DNA of 64,000 nt from DAOUJI01 sp965224415 (GCA_965224415.1 CBDCZB010000004.1:248001-312000); one strand, 5' to 3'; numbered from the stretch's first letter, positions 34,731 to 43,932 are shown. Notes: generated from the sequence alone by a model not told the origin. Translations and numbers: made by a program.

Positions 34731-34766
34731 CCCTCACTCCAACCCTCTCCCAGGGGGAGAGGGGGC
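34731..34766. repeat. Dispersed intergenic repeat with 9-bp hairpin
   Basis: CCCTCTCCC (34743-34751) pairs with GGGAGAGGG (34755-34763) over a 3-base loop, preceded by CTCCAA. A degraded reverse-orientation relative is at 9440-9476. Confidence 0.55.
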
Positions 34767-34806
34767 TACGCAAAGGTCTCGGTCAAGGATGGGTGGGCAG
34801 TGGGCG

Positions 34807-35802
34807 CTACTCGCCGACCCGCCTGTACTTCACCAGCCGGGTGCCGTTCTGTACGAAGTCTTTGCCCTGATGCCTGGGTTCGTCGAGGAAGGTATTGACA
34901 TAAATGTCGCCGTGCCGGTCAACGAACAGGAAGTGGGCCGAGGCTCCGTGAGGCCACCGGCCATAGGGGCCGTCGAACCGTGTGATGATGTTCCCGTCCA
35001 GGTCGCTGATGAAGACGAATCCGCGCAACTCTGGTATGTAGACGATGCCCTCGTCGTCGATGTGGACGGTGCAGGGCCTCCGCAGCCCGGTCCAGTGGGT
35101 GATGAAGTTGCCTTCCAGGTCGAATATCTGGACCCGGTCGTTCTCCCTGTCCGCCACCAGGACGCGGTTTCTGGGCTTGTCCACCCAGATTCCGTGGGGG
35201 GTGTGGAACTCTCCCGGCCCGAACTTTCCGGGCTGTCCCCAGGAGAACTTGAGGTCTCCCCCTGGGCTGAAGACATGGACGCGGAAGTTTGCGTACCCGT
35301 CAGAGACGTAGAGGTCTCCGTTGGGAGCGATCGAGAGGTCGGTGGGCATGTTGAAGGGCCCGGCGGACTTGAGTTCGGCGTCGTACAGACTCGTGGGACC
35401 CGGAGCGGGTCGTCCCTTCCAGCCGGGCTGACCCGGGCCGTGGCCGTGGGGTATCCCGGTGTCAGAGGGTTTGTTCCACTCGCCCATTTGCAGCAACTCG
35501 TTCCCCTTGGTATCGTACTTGAGGACTACGTGGCCGTCCTTAACCGGCAGGTAGAGGTTCTCGTTCTCGTCGATGTGCATTCCGTGGGCGTCAGTCAGGT
35601 ATCCCTCGCCCCATGACGTGAGGAAGTTGCCGTCCCTGTCGAAAACCACGAGAGGGTGTTCGCTGCGGTTGAAGGCGTATACCCGGTCTTCGGAGTCAGT
35701 GACCATAGCCACCTGACCCAGCGGAGGCCATCCGTCGGGGAGCTGTCCCCAACCTTCTATCCACTCGTAGGTGTGTTTACCGAAGCCGACTTTCTCAGCC
35801 AT
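34807..35802 (-). CDS. NHL/six-bladed beta-propeller protein, paralogue 1
   Basis: 331 residues with repeated propeller blades such as VTDSEDRVYAFNRSEHPLVV, NGDLYVSDGYANFRVHVF and VADRENDRVQIFDLEGNFI. It resembles the lyase domain of peptidyl-alpha-hydroxyglycine amidating lyase and other NHL proteins. No signal peptide is seen. It is homologous along its length to the next gene and to the partial gene at 63443. The function is unknown; ring or lactone chemistry is a guess from neighbours. Confidence 0.85.
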   Translation of the reverse strand: MAEKVGFGKHTYEWIEGWGQLPDGWPPLGQVAMVTDSEDRVYAFNRSEHPLVVFDRDGNFLTSWGEGYLTDAHGMHIDENENLYLPVKDGHVVLKYDTKGNELLQMGEWNKPSDTGIPHGHGPGQPGWKGRPAPGPTSLYDAELKSAGPFNMPTDLSIAPNGDLYVSDGYANFRVHVFSPGGDLKFSWGQPGKFGPGEFHTPHGIWVDKPRNRVLVADRENDRVQIFDLEGNFITHWTGLRRPCTVHIDDEGIVYIPELRGFVFISDLDGNIITRFDGPYGRWPHGASAHFLFVDRHGDIYVNTFLDEPRHQGKDFVQNGTRLVKYRRVGE

Positions 35803-35866
35803 GGGGCTTGCCTCCTATTCTCTGTCCTACGGACTTGGCAGTTCCGGGCGGCGTGGCGCCGTCGTC

Positions 35867-36847
35867 TTAGCTCACCTTCCTGTACTTAATCAAGCGAGAC
35901 GCCGACTCGAAGAAGGGTTTGTCTTGCTGCCCGTCCAAGTGCTGGTTGATGTAGATGTTGCCCTTGGAATCCAACCAAAGGAAGTGGGCGGCGGTCCCGT
36001 ATGGCCACGGGCCGTAGGGGCTGGGCAGCCTCGCCTGCACGTTGCCTTTAAGGTCTAGGATGGTGATGAAGGCCCTGAGCTCGGGCACGAAAATGTTGTC
36101 GTCGTCGTCTATGTATACCGTGCAGGGGCGGCGGAAGCCGGTCCAGTGGTTGATGTAGTTGCCTTCCATGTCGAAAATCTGGATTCGGTCGTTTTCCCGG
36201 TCTGCGACGTACACGTGGCCGCGCTTGTTGTCCACCCAGATGCCGTGGGGAGTGTGGAACTCACCGGGGCCGCTCTTGCCGAACGTGCCCCAGGAGAACT
36301 TCAGCTGGCCGTCGGAGGTGAACACATGAATTCTGAAGTTGGAGTAGCCGTCGGAGATGTACAGGTCGCCGTTGGTGGCCTGGGAGATGTCGGTGGGCAT
36401 GTTGAAGGGGCCGGCCTCGTGGGCGCCGGGGTACATCTGGGTAGGACCGGGGTATGGCTCACCTTTCCAGCCGGGCTGACCGGGGCCGTGGCCGTGGGGG
36501 ATTCCGGTGTCCGAGGGAACGTTCCAGGTCCCGAGCCGCATCAGCTCGTTGCCCTGGGTGTCGTACTTAAGCACTACGTGACCGTCCTTGACGGGCAGGT
36601 ACAGGTTGTCGTCAGCGTCGACGTGCATGCCGTGGGAGTCGATCAGGTAACCCTCTCCCCAGGACGTAAGAAAGTTGCCGTCGCTGTCAAAGACCACCAG
36701 GGGATGGTCGCTCCGGTTGAAACAGTAGACCCGGTCCTGGGAGTCAGTGACCACGCCGCATTGACCCAGCTTGGGCCAACCCTCCGGCAGTTTGCCCCAC
36801 CCCTCAACCCATTCGTAGGTGAATTTGCCGTGCCCTATAGTTGTCAA
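35867..36847 (-). CDS. NHL/six-bladed beta-propeller protein, paralogue 2
   Basis: 326 residues from TTG 36847, set by GGGAGGT five bases upstream and by the match of its N-terminus (TTIGHGKFTYEWVEGWG) to the ATG-started paralogue at 63443 (TTVGQGQFTYEVVEGWG); the frame is open back to 36925. Blades include VTDSQDRVYCFNRSDHPLVV and VADRENDRIQIFDMEGNYI. It is in tandem with paralogue 1 (64 bp apart), so the pair arose by duplication and is probably co-transcribed. Confidence 0.85.
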   Translation of the reverse strand: MTTIGHGKFTYEWVEGWGKLPEGWPKLGQCGVVTDSQDRVYCFNRSDHPLVVFDSDGNFLTSWGEGYLIDSHGMHVDADDNLYLPVKDGHVVLKYDTQGNELMRLGTWNVPSDTGIPHGHGPGQPGWKGEPYPGPTQMYPGAHEAGPFNMPTDISQATNGDLYISDGYSNFRIHVFTSDGQLKFSWGTFGKSGPGEFHTPHGIWVDNKRGHVYVADRENDRIQIFDMEGNYINHWTGFRRPCTVYIDDDDNIFVPELRAFITILDLKGNVQARLPSPYGPWPYGTAAHFLWLDSKGNIYINQHLDGQQDKPFFESASRLIKYRKVS

Positions 36848-37030
36848 AGCGGACCTCCCTGCGCAGTTTCGCTCAACTATATGGCCCGCCTGACTACGTG
36901 TCAACGGAACGCTGGGAGTTGACACCTTTCAGGCGCCCTCGTACACTCCCATCAGCCTCCGAGGTCTATCGTATGGCCGTGTTTTTTCCTGTTGAGGCTG
37001 TGTATAGAATCGCACGTTAAGGGGGACAAG

Positions 37031-37969
37031 ATGCCAGAGCGACCGCCGCCCGCCAAAGAGGAAATCGAGTCTTACTTGAAGGACCGCCGCAACTGGGGCC
37101 GTTGGGGAGATGACGACGACGTGGGCGCCATGAACCTCATAACGCCCGATAAGCTGCTCCATGCGGCCAGCGTTATCAAAAGCGGCCGAAGCTTGTCCTT
37201 GAGCATGTTCATTCCCAAGGAGCCAGGCCCCGGGAATCCCAACCCAGCCCAGCATTGGATGAAGGCCCGCAGGATCGGCGGACTGGGCGGCGGAGCGTCC
37301 ATGGACTTCTATGGAATAGCTTTCCACGGCATGGCTACTACACACTTGGACGCGATATGTCATCTTTGGGACGAAAACGGCCTGTACAACGGCAAGAATC
37401 CCGACGAGGTAATCAGCTACGACGGGGCCAAGTTCGGCGCCGTAACCGCATGGTCCGACGGCATCGTGACCAGGGCCATCCTCATAGACGTACCCAAGTT
37501 CAGAGGAGAGCCGTACGTGGCCCTCGACCGCCCATTGCACGCCTGGGAGATCGAAGATATATGCAAAGCCCAGGGCGTGACTCCAGAACCGGGCGACGCG
37601 CTGGCCTTCTATTGCGGTAGAGAGGCGTGGCAGGAGGACAACCCCGGCGCCGGCTACGGCGCCAATCCCAAACCCGGCCTCCACGCGTCCTGCATCCAGT
37701 TCATCCGGGACAACGACATCTGCCTGATTGCATGGGATATGCAGGAGGCAGGCCCCACAGGATATGACGGCTGGGACTTCCCATTGAGCTACAGCCCCGT
37801 TCACTCCATCATATACGCCTTTGGGGCCTCCATCGTAGACAACGTGGCCCTGCGGCCTCTGGCGGAGGCGCTCAGGGCAGAGGGCCGGAGTGAGTTCATG
37901 CTAGTGGTGGCTCCACTGAAGATGGCCGGAGGCACAGGCTCGCCCGTAAACCCCATAGCCCTGTTCTAG
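37031..37969 (+). CDS. Cyclase family protein, paralogue of 24302-25228
   Basis: 312 residues from ATG 37031 (AAGGGGGA upstream; frame open back to 36992). The metal motif FHGMATTHLDAICHLWD matches HxGxxxTHxDxxxH, though the G-T of HGT is G-M here. N-terminal NWGRWGDDDDVGAMNLITP and C-terminal LKMAGGTGSPVNPIALF mirror the other copy. It is divergent from the NHL pair and followed 50 bp later by an LLM gene in the same direction, a likely two-gene unit. Confidence 0.88.
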   Translation: MPERPPPAKEEIESYLKDRRNWGRWGDDDDVGAMNLITPDKLLHAASVIKSGRSLSLSMFIPKEPGPGNPNPAQHWMKARRIGGLGGGASMDFYGIAFHGMATTHLDAICHLWDENGLYNGKNPDEVISYDGAKFGAVTAWSDGIVTRAILIDVPKFRGEPYVALDRPLHAWEIEDICKAQGVTPEPGDALAFYCGREAWQEDNPGAGYGANPKPGLHASCIQFIRDNDICLIAWDMQEAGPTGYDGWDFPLSYSPVHSIIYAFGASIVDNVALRPLAEALRAEGRSEFMLVVAPLKMAGGTGSPVNPIALF

Positions 37970-38019
37970 ACTCCGCCTGACCTCGTTTCTCCTGGATACA
38001 ATTCAAGCCGGAGGCCGTC

Positions 38020-38967
38020 ATGTCCCCGAGTAAGACAATGAGAATCGGCTTCACAGTACCCTACGTCATAGGTTCCCCGCTCGACCTGGCTGAGCTTGCG
38101 CCCCGTGCTGAAGACCTGGGTTTCGATTCAATTTGGCTGGCGGAACACCCGGTTCGGCCCACCAAAATCAAGGTGTGGCCGGGGTCCGTAAGCTTCACCG
38201 AAGAAGAACAGGAATACTACAAGTGGGAGGGTTCGCCAGACGGCCTCAACCCAGAGTTTCTGGGCTGGATGGTGGACCCTTTCATAGCCTTTGCAAGGGC
38301 CTCCGCCGTAACCAGCGATATAAAGCTTGGATTCGCCATATGCGTAATCCCCAACCGGCATCCTTGCATTCTGGCCAAAGAGGTGGCTACCCTGGACTAC
38401 TTCTCCAACGGCAGGGTGATTTTCGGCGTGGGCATGGGCAACACCCCGGAGGAGTTGGAGTGTTTCGGGTTCGCCGACTTCAAACGCGGATGGGCCCAAA
38501 CGCGAGAGGGCGTCCTGGCCTTGAAAGAGCTATGGACCAAAGAGGAAGCCGAGTTTCACGGCAAATACTACGACTTCGACCCGGTTTGGTGTTGGCCTAA
38601 GCCAACCCAGAAGCCCCACCCTCCAATTCTATTGGGCGGTCACGCCAGGAACGTCTTCAAGCGCATCGTGGCCTACGGCAACGGTTGGATACCCGGAAAC
38701 GTGACGCCGGACCAGGTCCGGGACGCCAGAGCCACTATAAAAGAGCTGGCCGAGAAATCCGGACGCGGCGACGAGCATTTCGAAATAATCACCACCCACA
38801 ACACCCTGAACTCCCTGGGCGGACGCCAGTTCTACAAGCCCCGTCCTAAGGAGGAGTTGGAGGCGCTGGTCGAGGCCGGAGTAGACTGTGTCTCCATCGG
38901 GCTCGGCGGTTTCTCGATGGAGGACACCATCGAGCAGATGAAGATTCTGGCCAAAGACTACCTCTAG
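38020..38967 (+). CDS. LLM class flavin-dependent oxidoreductase
   Basis: 315 residues. MRIGFTVPYVIGSPLDLAEL, GFDSIWLAEHPVRPTKIKVW, DIKLGFAICVIPNRHPC (substrate loop), NGRVIFGVGMGNTPEELE (flavin site) and HPPILLGGHARNVFKRIVAYG are luciferase-superfamily landmarks. This subgroup includes many F420-dependent enzymes and this protein could use either F420 or FMNH2. Coupling to the upstream cyclase-family hydrolase suggests ring oxygenation plus hydrolysis. Confidence 0.87.
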   Translation: MSPSKTMRIGFTVPYVIGSPLDLAELAPRAEDLGFDSIWLAEHPVRPTKIKVWPGSVSFTEEEQEYYKWEGSPDGLNPEFLGWMVDPFIAFARASAVTSDIKLGFAICVIPNRHPCILAKEVATLDYFSNGRVIFGVGMGNTPEELECFGFADFKRGWAQTREGVLALKELWTKEEAEFHGKYYDFDPVWCWPKPTQKPHPPILLGGHARNVFKRIVAYGNGWIPGNVTPDQVRDARATIKELAEKSGRGDEHFEIITTHNTLNSLGGRQFYKPRPKEELEALVEAGVDCVSIGLGGFSMEDTIEQMKILAKDYL

Positions 38968-39082
38968 CCGACACTTACAATTCCGGCGGCTCCCCGACTC
39001 TACGGTTCGTTGTGGCCGATGTGTTGCGGCTGAGGGCCGTTGCCCAGCCTCCCCTTGCCAGCCCCCGTTTGCGCCGTAGTCA

Positions 39083-39088
39083 TATAAT
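39083..39088 (+). promoter_or_regulatory. -10 element six bases before the permease-propeller ATG
   Basis: Perfect TATAAT ending at 39088; a start at about 39095 would coincide with the ATG, giving a leaderless mRNA. There is no SD between, and no clear -35. Confidence 0.35.
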
Positions 39089-39094
39089 GTCTCC

Positions 39095-41899
39095 ATGCTT
39101 GCCACCTCCGTTGGAAAGAAGCGGCTCGTCGGGCTTCTGCTGCTTGTCACAATAGTCGCTCTGTTCCTGTCGTTCAACCGCTTCCCCAAGCTGGACATCG
39201 TGGGCGAGGACCTGGACGCCATATCAGCCCCGGAGGTCCAGTGCTTCCAGGGGTTCTGCATAGAGAGAGAACCCGGCGAGAGCTTGCTCAAGCGTTGGTG
39301 GGTGTTCTCTTTGACCTATCTGCGCTTGGTGGCCCTGGGAATGACATTTGCCTTTGTAGTCGCCGGGATCGCTGAGGCATTTTTGTTCCCGCCGGGCAGC
39401 AACCGGGGCACGTTTTCGGGGCGTACGCTGAGACAGACGGCCACAGGCATGGCCATAGGCCCCGTGATGAACCTGTGCTCCGCCTGCATCGTGCCGGTTT
39501 CGTCGGCTTTCCAGAAGAAGGGGATCGGTATAGCCGGCTCCATCGCAATGGTGCAGAGCTCCGCCACTATGAACATCCCCGCCCTGGCGATGGTCTTCTT
39601 CGTGTTCTCCCCGCTATTGGGTTTCAGCCGCCTGTTCCTGGCCATAATCGGGGCCGTTTTCATCGGTCCGATTGTAGTGATGGCCATGCGCCGCAAGCAG
39701 CGAGAAGAGGAGCAGCCCTGGGTTTCCGTAGAGGAGATGCCAGACCCGTTTCTGCCGCCTGCGGATGATGGTTGGGGTCCTGCCTTGAGGGAGGGTTTCC
39801 GCGATTGGGCCAAGGCTAGCATAGGATACTTGATTCGTCTGGGACCCATTATGGTGATAGCGGGGTTCGCCAGCGGATTGGCCATCCAGTGGATAAACCC
39901 CCAAGTCATACCAGAATACCTGGGCAATGACGTCCAGGGCGTCGTCATAGCCGCCACCTTTGGCTTGCTCATCAATGTTCCACTGCTCTTCGAAATCCCC
40001 CTGGTGGCATTGTTGCTGCTGTTCGGAATGGGCACCGCGCCAGCGGCTACGCTTCTGTTTACAGCGGCGGCGGGCGGGCCGATAACCTTCTGGGGGTTGG
40101 CCAAAGTGATGCCCAAGCGGGCCGTCGGCGCATTCGCAGCCGCCACCTGGATTCTGGGCGCCGTTGGAGGGCTGGCGGTAATGGGCATCGGGGCGTTCAT
40201 TTGGGAGGACTCAGGTAGCGCCCAGGTGACGGAAGCGTCCTCACCCACCGTCAGGCTGACCGAGGAAGAAATCAGGGCCAGAGGCGTGCAGCCGGCCACC
40301 TTCGTAGAGGTCTCTGAGAGCGCAGGGCTCGACTTCGGGCACGCGCGGGATGACGCACTCTTCAATTTTGGCGGAGGAGCCGCAGCCGGAGACTACAACG
40401 GCGACGGCCTAATCGACATTTACGTGACCAACTCCGCCGGAGCCAACGCTCTCTACCGGAACGACGGAGCTGGCCGTTTCACTGACGTTGCGCAAGCCGC
40501 AGGAGTCGATGACAAGAGGTCCCGGGGCCACGGCGCAGGCTGGGGAGACTATGACAACGACGGCGACCTGGACCTGTTCGTGGCCAACTACGGAGACAGC
40601 AAACTGTTCCGGAACCTAGGACACGGGACCTTCGCCGACGTCACAGGTCAAGCCGGGGTCGGCGACCCCGACGCCTCATACCGAACCACCGGGGTAGCTT
40701 GGGGCGACTATAACCGCGACGGTTGCCTGGACCTTCTGGTCGTCCGGCACGTCGACGACACCAGTTTCGGCCTGCGGGCGTTGGGAAGGGCATTCGAGGA
40801 GAACGCCAGGCCGCTGGCCTTTTACCGCAACGACTGCGACGGGACTTTTTCGCAGGTCACCGAACTGCTGGGAGACGGAGCCAGCTTTCCTAGCGTGATA
40901 AAAGGGGCGGGTTTCAAGCCTGCCTTCTTCGACTATGACAACGATGGCGACCAGGACATATACGTGGTCAACGATTTTGGCGAGGAGAACCAACCCAACG
41001 TGCTTTGGCGCAACGACGGCCCTGACTCATCCGGTAGGTGGAAGTTCACCGACGTATCCAGATCGTCTGGTGTCGACCTCGCTATTTTCGGCATGGGGTT
41101 GGCCATCGGGGACTACGACCGCGACGGTGACCTCGATATGTACATGACCGACATCAGCGCCAGTGAGTTTCTTGAGAACCGGGGCGACGGAGTGTTCGAT
41201 AACGTCACGACCAGGACGGGCGTGGGTCGAGGAACTCTGCCGGGGACCGAGGGAGATGAGTCGGACGGATGGGGAGCCGTATTTGCAGACTTGGACAACG
41301 ACGGGCTGCTGGACCTCTACTACGTAGCTGGTCAGATAGACTACAACGACAAGGAACTGTGGGCCCTCTACTACGATACAGGCAGGTCGGACATCAAGCT
41401 ATACCAGACACCACTGGACCAGCCGAACGCCGTTTTCATGAACGCCGGAGACGGGACTTTTCTTGACGTGTCCCACCTCAGTGGCGCGGACGACCCTGGC
41501 ACTGGAAGAGAAGTGGCCGCGGCCGACTTCAACGATGACGGGCTTCTGGATTTGGCCGTGGTGAACATGGGCAGACTCAATGGGGAATATGGTCCGTTGC
41601 GTCTATACCGGAACACCACCGACACTAACAACCACTGGTTGCAAATCAAGACCGTGGGAACGACCTCCAACCGGGATGGCATGGGGGCAAGGATAACAAT
41701 CCGGGCGGGTGGCGTAACGCAGATTCGAGAAGTGGGCGCTGCCCAGGGGCACATTTCTCACTCCGTGGTCCCAGTCCATTTCGGGTTGGGAGAGAGCACA
41801 ATGGTGGACTGGATAGAGGCGCGGTGGCCATCGGGAAAGGTGCAGACCGTAACCAACGTTCCCGTGGACCAGACGTTGACCTTGATTGAGCCGGCCTAA
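39095..41899 (+). CDS. Permease (DUF318/ArsP-like) fused to FG-GAP propeller and ASPIC/UnbV domain
   Basis: 934 residues. Residues 1-370 are membrane: TM near 12-27, a loop with CFQGFC, then paired segments carrying NLCSACIVPVSSAF (127-139) and VQSSATMNIPAL (153-164), the C-x-x-C/P and A-x-P/N signatures of the predicted-permease family that includes ArsP. Residues 400-850 are an FG-GAP/VCBS propeller with seven calcium loops: DYNGDG 433, DYDNDG 485, DYNRDG 538, DYDNDG 613, DYDRDG 673, DLDNDG 732, DFNDDG 811. Residues 850-925 are ASPIC/UnbV-like (NRDGMGARI, HFGLGE). The propeller is presumably outside the cell. I know no described protein with this order. Confidence 0.85.
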   Translation: MLATSVGKKRLVGLLLLVTIVALFLSFNRFPKLDIVGEDLDAISAPEVQCFQGFCIEREPGESLLKRWWVFSLTYLRLVALGMTFAFVVAGIAEAFLFPPGSNRGTFSGRTLRQTATGMAIGPVMNLCSACIVPVSSAFQKKGIGIAGSIAMVQSSATMNIPALAMVFFVFSPLLGFSRLFLAIIGAVFIGPIVVMAMRRKQREEEQPWVSVEEMPDPFLPPADDGWGPALREGFRDWAKASIGYLIRLGPIMVIAGFASGLAIQWINPQVIPEYLGNDVQGVVIAATFGLLINVPLLFEIPLVALLLLFGMGTAPAATLLFTAAAGGPITFWGLAKVMPKRAVGAFAAATWILGAVGGLAVMGIGAFIWEDSGSAQVTEASSPTVRLTEEEIRARGVQPATFVEVSESAGLDFGHARDDALFNFGGGAAAGDYNGDGLIDIYVTNSAGANALYRNDGAGRFTDVAQAAGVDDKRSRGHGAGWGDYDNDGDLDLFVANYGDSKLFRNLGHGTFADVTGQAGVGDPDASYRTTGVAWGDYNRDGCLDLLVVRHVDDTSFGLRALGRAFEENARPLAFYRNDCDGTFSQVTELLGDGASFPSVIKGAGFKPAFFDYDNDGDQDIYVVNDFGEENQPNVLWRNDGPDSSGRWKFTDVSRSSGVDLAIFGMGLAIGDYDRDGDLDMYMTDISASEFLENRGDGVFDNVTTRTGVGRGTLPGTEGDESDGWGAVFADLDNDGLLDLYYVAGQIDYNDKELWALYYDTGRSDIKLYQTPLDQPNAVFMNAGDGTFLDVSHLSGADDPGTGREVAAADFNDDGLLDLAVVNMGRLNGEYGPLRLYRNTTDTNNHWLQIKTVGTTSNRDGMGARITIRAGGVTQIREVGAAQGHISHSVVPVHFGLGESTMVDWIEARWPSGKVQTVTNVPVDQTLTLIEPA

Positions 41900-41920
41900 G
41901 CGACGGGCTGGAGATCGGCC

Positions 41921-42832
41921 CTAGTCCGTTCCCCTGAGGCGGGGGTCCCAAATGTCCCGCAGCGAGTCGCCCAGCAGGTTCCAGGCAAACACCAGGATTG
42001 CAATGGCGAGGCCGGGGAACAGTGGCAGCCATAGGCCTGATCCTATGAAGTTGGATCGGGCTTCCTGGAGCATTCCGCCCCATGACGCAATGTCGGGGCC
42101 GACGCCGAGACCGAGGAACGAGAGTCCGGCTTCGGCTATCACTGCGATGCCGATCTGGAACGTGATCATAACAATCCAAACGGCCAAGCAGTTGGGGAGT
42201 ATGTGCCGGAGGATGATCCGTAAATCACTGGCTCCGACGGAACGGGCGGCTATGACGTAGTCCATCTCCCTGATAGCCAGGGCCTGAGACCTGATAATGC
42301 GTGCGGTGTTGGGTATGAACAATATGCACAAGGCAATAATCACGTTCTCCAAAGAGCCCCCTCGGGCCGCTAATATTGCGATGGCTAGAATCAGGGCGGG
42401 GAAGGCAATCAACCCGTCGATGAGCCGCTGGACCAGCAGGTCGACTATGCCGCCGAAATATGCGCTGGCCACTCCGACGACCAGCCCAATTCCGCAACCC
42501 ACGAAGGCGCTGATGAGTCCGACCTGCAGGGATAGCCTGGCCCCCACAACTATCCGACTGAACGTATCCCGTCCCACGCTGTCGGTGCCCAGCAAGTGCT
42601 GTTTGCTTGGGGATTCAAATGTGGAGGTGGAAGTCCTACTCTCTTTATGAGTCTGTATCAAAGGGGAAAAGATGGCCACCACTAGCAAAAAGAAGGCCAG
42701 TATGCCCCCGATGGCCCCTAGCGGTTTCTTCCGGGCAAAGCCCGACAGATTAGCCCATACGCCCTTGGGCGGCCTCAGACCAGCGGCCAGGGACTCATCG
42801 ATGGATTGGTCTACTTGTCGTTCTTGTGCCAT
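41921..42832 (-). CDS. Peptide-type ABC transporter permease (DppC/OppC)
   Basis: 303 residues, six predicted membrane segments. The N-terminal OppC-type segment (KKPLGAIGGILAFFLLVVAI) and the EAA loop (YVIAARSVGASDLRIILRHI) that docks on the ATPase identify the family; AEAGLSFLGLGVGPDIASWG and WNLLGDSLRDIWDPRLRG close it. It follows dppB by 21 bp. The cognate ATPases are not adjacent. Confidence 0.92.
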   Translation of the reverse strand: MAQERQVDQSIDESLAAGLRPPKGVWANLSGFARKKPLGAIGGILAFFLLVVAIFSPLIQTHKESRTSTSTFESPSKQHLLGTDSVGRDTFSRIVVGARLSLQVGLISAFVGCGIGLVVGVASAYFGGIVDLLVQRLIDGLIAFPALILAIAILAARGGSLENVIIALCILFIPNTARIIRSQALAIREMDYVIAARSVGASDLRIILRHILPNCLAVWIVMITFQIGIAVIAEAGLSFLGLGVGPDIASWGGMLQEARSNFIGSGLWLPLFPGLAIAILVFAWNLLGDSLRDIWDPRLRGTD

Positions 42833-42853
42833 GATCGCTTAATGCGTTAGGTC

Positions 42854-43813
42854 CTAAGCGTACCGAATCCTTGGATTCAGCCAGGCGTAGAGCAGGTCGA
42901 CCAGCAGGTTCAGTATGAGTACGATGATGGTGATAACCACGACGATGGCCTGAATCACCGGGAAGTCCCGGAGGCCGATAGCGTCGAAGAGGCCGTCTCC
43001 CATGCCCGGTATGTTGAAGATGTTCTCGATGAGCACTGTGCCGCCTAGCAGCGTACTGAACTGGTATCCCGCTACGGTGACCACTGGAAGAAGTGCATTC
43101 CTGAGGGCATGGCGGGAAACGACGATCATTTCATGGAGGCCTTTGGCCCTGGCCGTCCGTATGTAGTCCTCCCGGAAGACCTCCAGGACGGACGAACGGG
43201 TCAGCCTCGCCATCAGCGCCACCTGAGAGAACCCTAGGGCGATGACTGGGAAGACCATCTGTTTCATGTTGGTCAGAGGTTCGTCCTGGAAAGTCTTGTA
43301 GTCAAGGGGCGGGAGCCAGTCGAAATAGCTGGAGAGTATGTAGACGGCAAGAACGGCAACCCAGAAGTTCGGCACGGCTATCCCGGTAATCGAGATGAGG
43401 CGCAGCGCGTAGTCAGAGATGCTGTCCTGTTTCAGCGCGGAATACACCCCCATGGGCACCGCAATCACGGTGGCCATTAGCAACGACAAAATGGCCAGTT
43501 CGAGGGTAATCGGGAATTTATCCTTGACAGTCTCGAAGACAGGAGCGTCGCGATGGAAGGACGTTCCAAAGTCCAGCTTGAACATGCCGCCAAGCCAGGT
43601 TCCATATTGGACAATTATCGGCCTGTCGGTGCCAAGCTTGGCCCGCATCTTGGCCAGGTCTTCCTTGGTGAAGGTGTCTTCGCCGACTGACCCGGACAGC
43701 AACATGACAGCTGGGTCGCCGGGAACCAGGCGCAGAATGACGAACACAAGGGTTACGACGACCAGCAAAGTGGGGATGAACAGGAGCGCCCGTTTAGCTA
43801 AATAGGCTTGCAT
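42854..43813 (-). CDS. Peptide-type ABC transporter permease (DppB/OppB)
   Basis: 319 residues. MQAYLAKRALLFIPTLLVVV and VFVILRLVPGDPAVMLLSG are the standard OppB opening; the EAA loop is YIRTARAKGLHEMIVVSRHA and the end is LINLLVDLLYAWLNPRIRYA-like. Together with DppC it forms the channel. The binding-protein gene lies upstream, separated by a hairpin that would reduce permease expression relative to the lipoprotein. Confidence 0.92.
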   Translation of the reverse strand: MQAYLAKRALLFIPTLLVVVTLVFVILRLVPGDPAVMLLSGSVGEDTFTKEDLAKMRAKLGTDRPIIVQYGTWLGGMFKLDFGTSFHRDAPVFETVKDKFPITLELAILSLLMATVIAVPMGVYSALKQDSISDYALRLISITGIAVPNFWVAVLAVYILSSYFDWLPPLDYKTFQDEPLTNMKQMVFPVIALGFSQVALMARLTRSSVLEVFREDYIRTARAKGLHEMIVVSRHALRNALLPVVTVAGYQFSTLLGGTVLIENIFNIPGMGDGLFDAIGLRDFPVIQAIVVVITIIVLILNLLVDLLYAWLNPRIRYA

Positions 43814-43878
43814 AGCGTCGCTTGACTGCCAGTTCTTCTCCCTGCGATTACCGGGCGGTCATCGGGCATTATACAACA

Positions 43879-43912
43879 ACAGGCCGGGGAGAGTGACACC
43901 TCCCCGGCCTGT
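43879..43912 (-). terminator. Hairpin between binding-protein and permease genes
   Basis: 12-bp perfect stem (43879-43890 with 43901-43912), 10-base loop, followed on the minus strand by TTGTTGTATAATG. Placed 21 bp after the lipoprotein stop; likely a partial terminator or mRNA 3'-end stabiliser. Confidence 0.65.
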
Positions 43913-43932
43913 CGATGATGCTTCGTTGTCGT

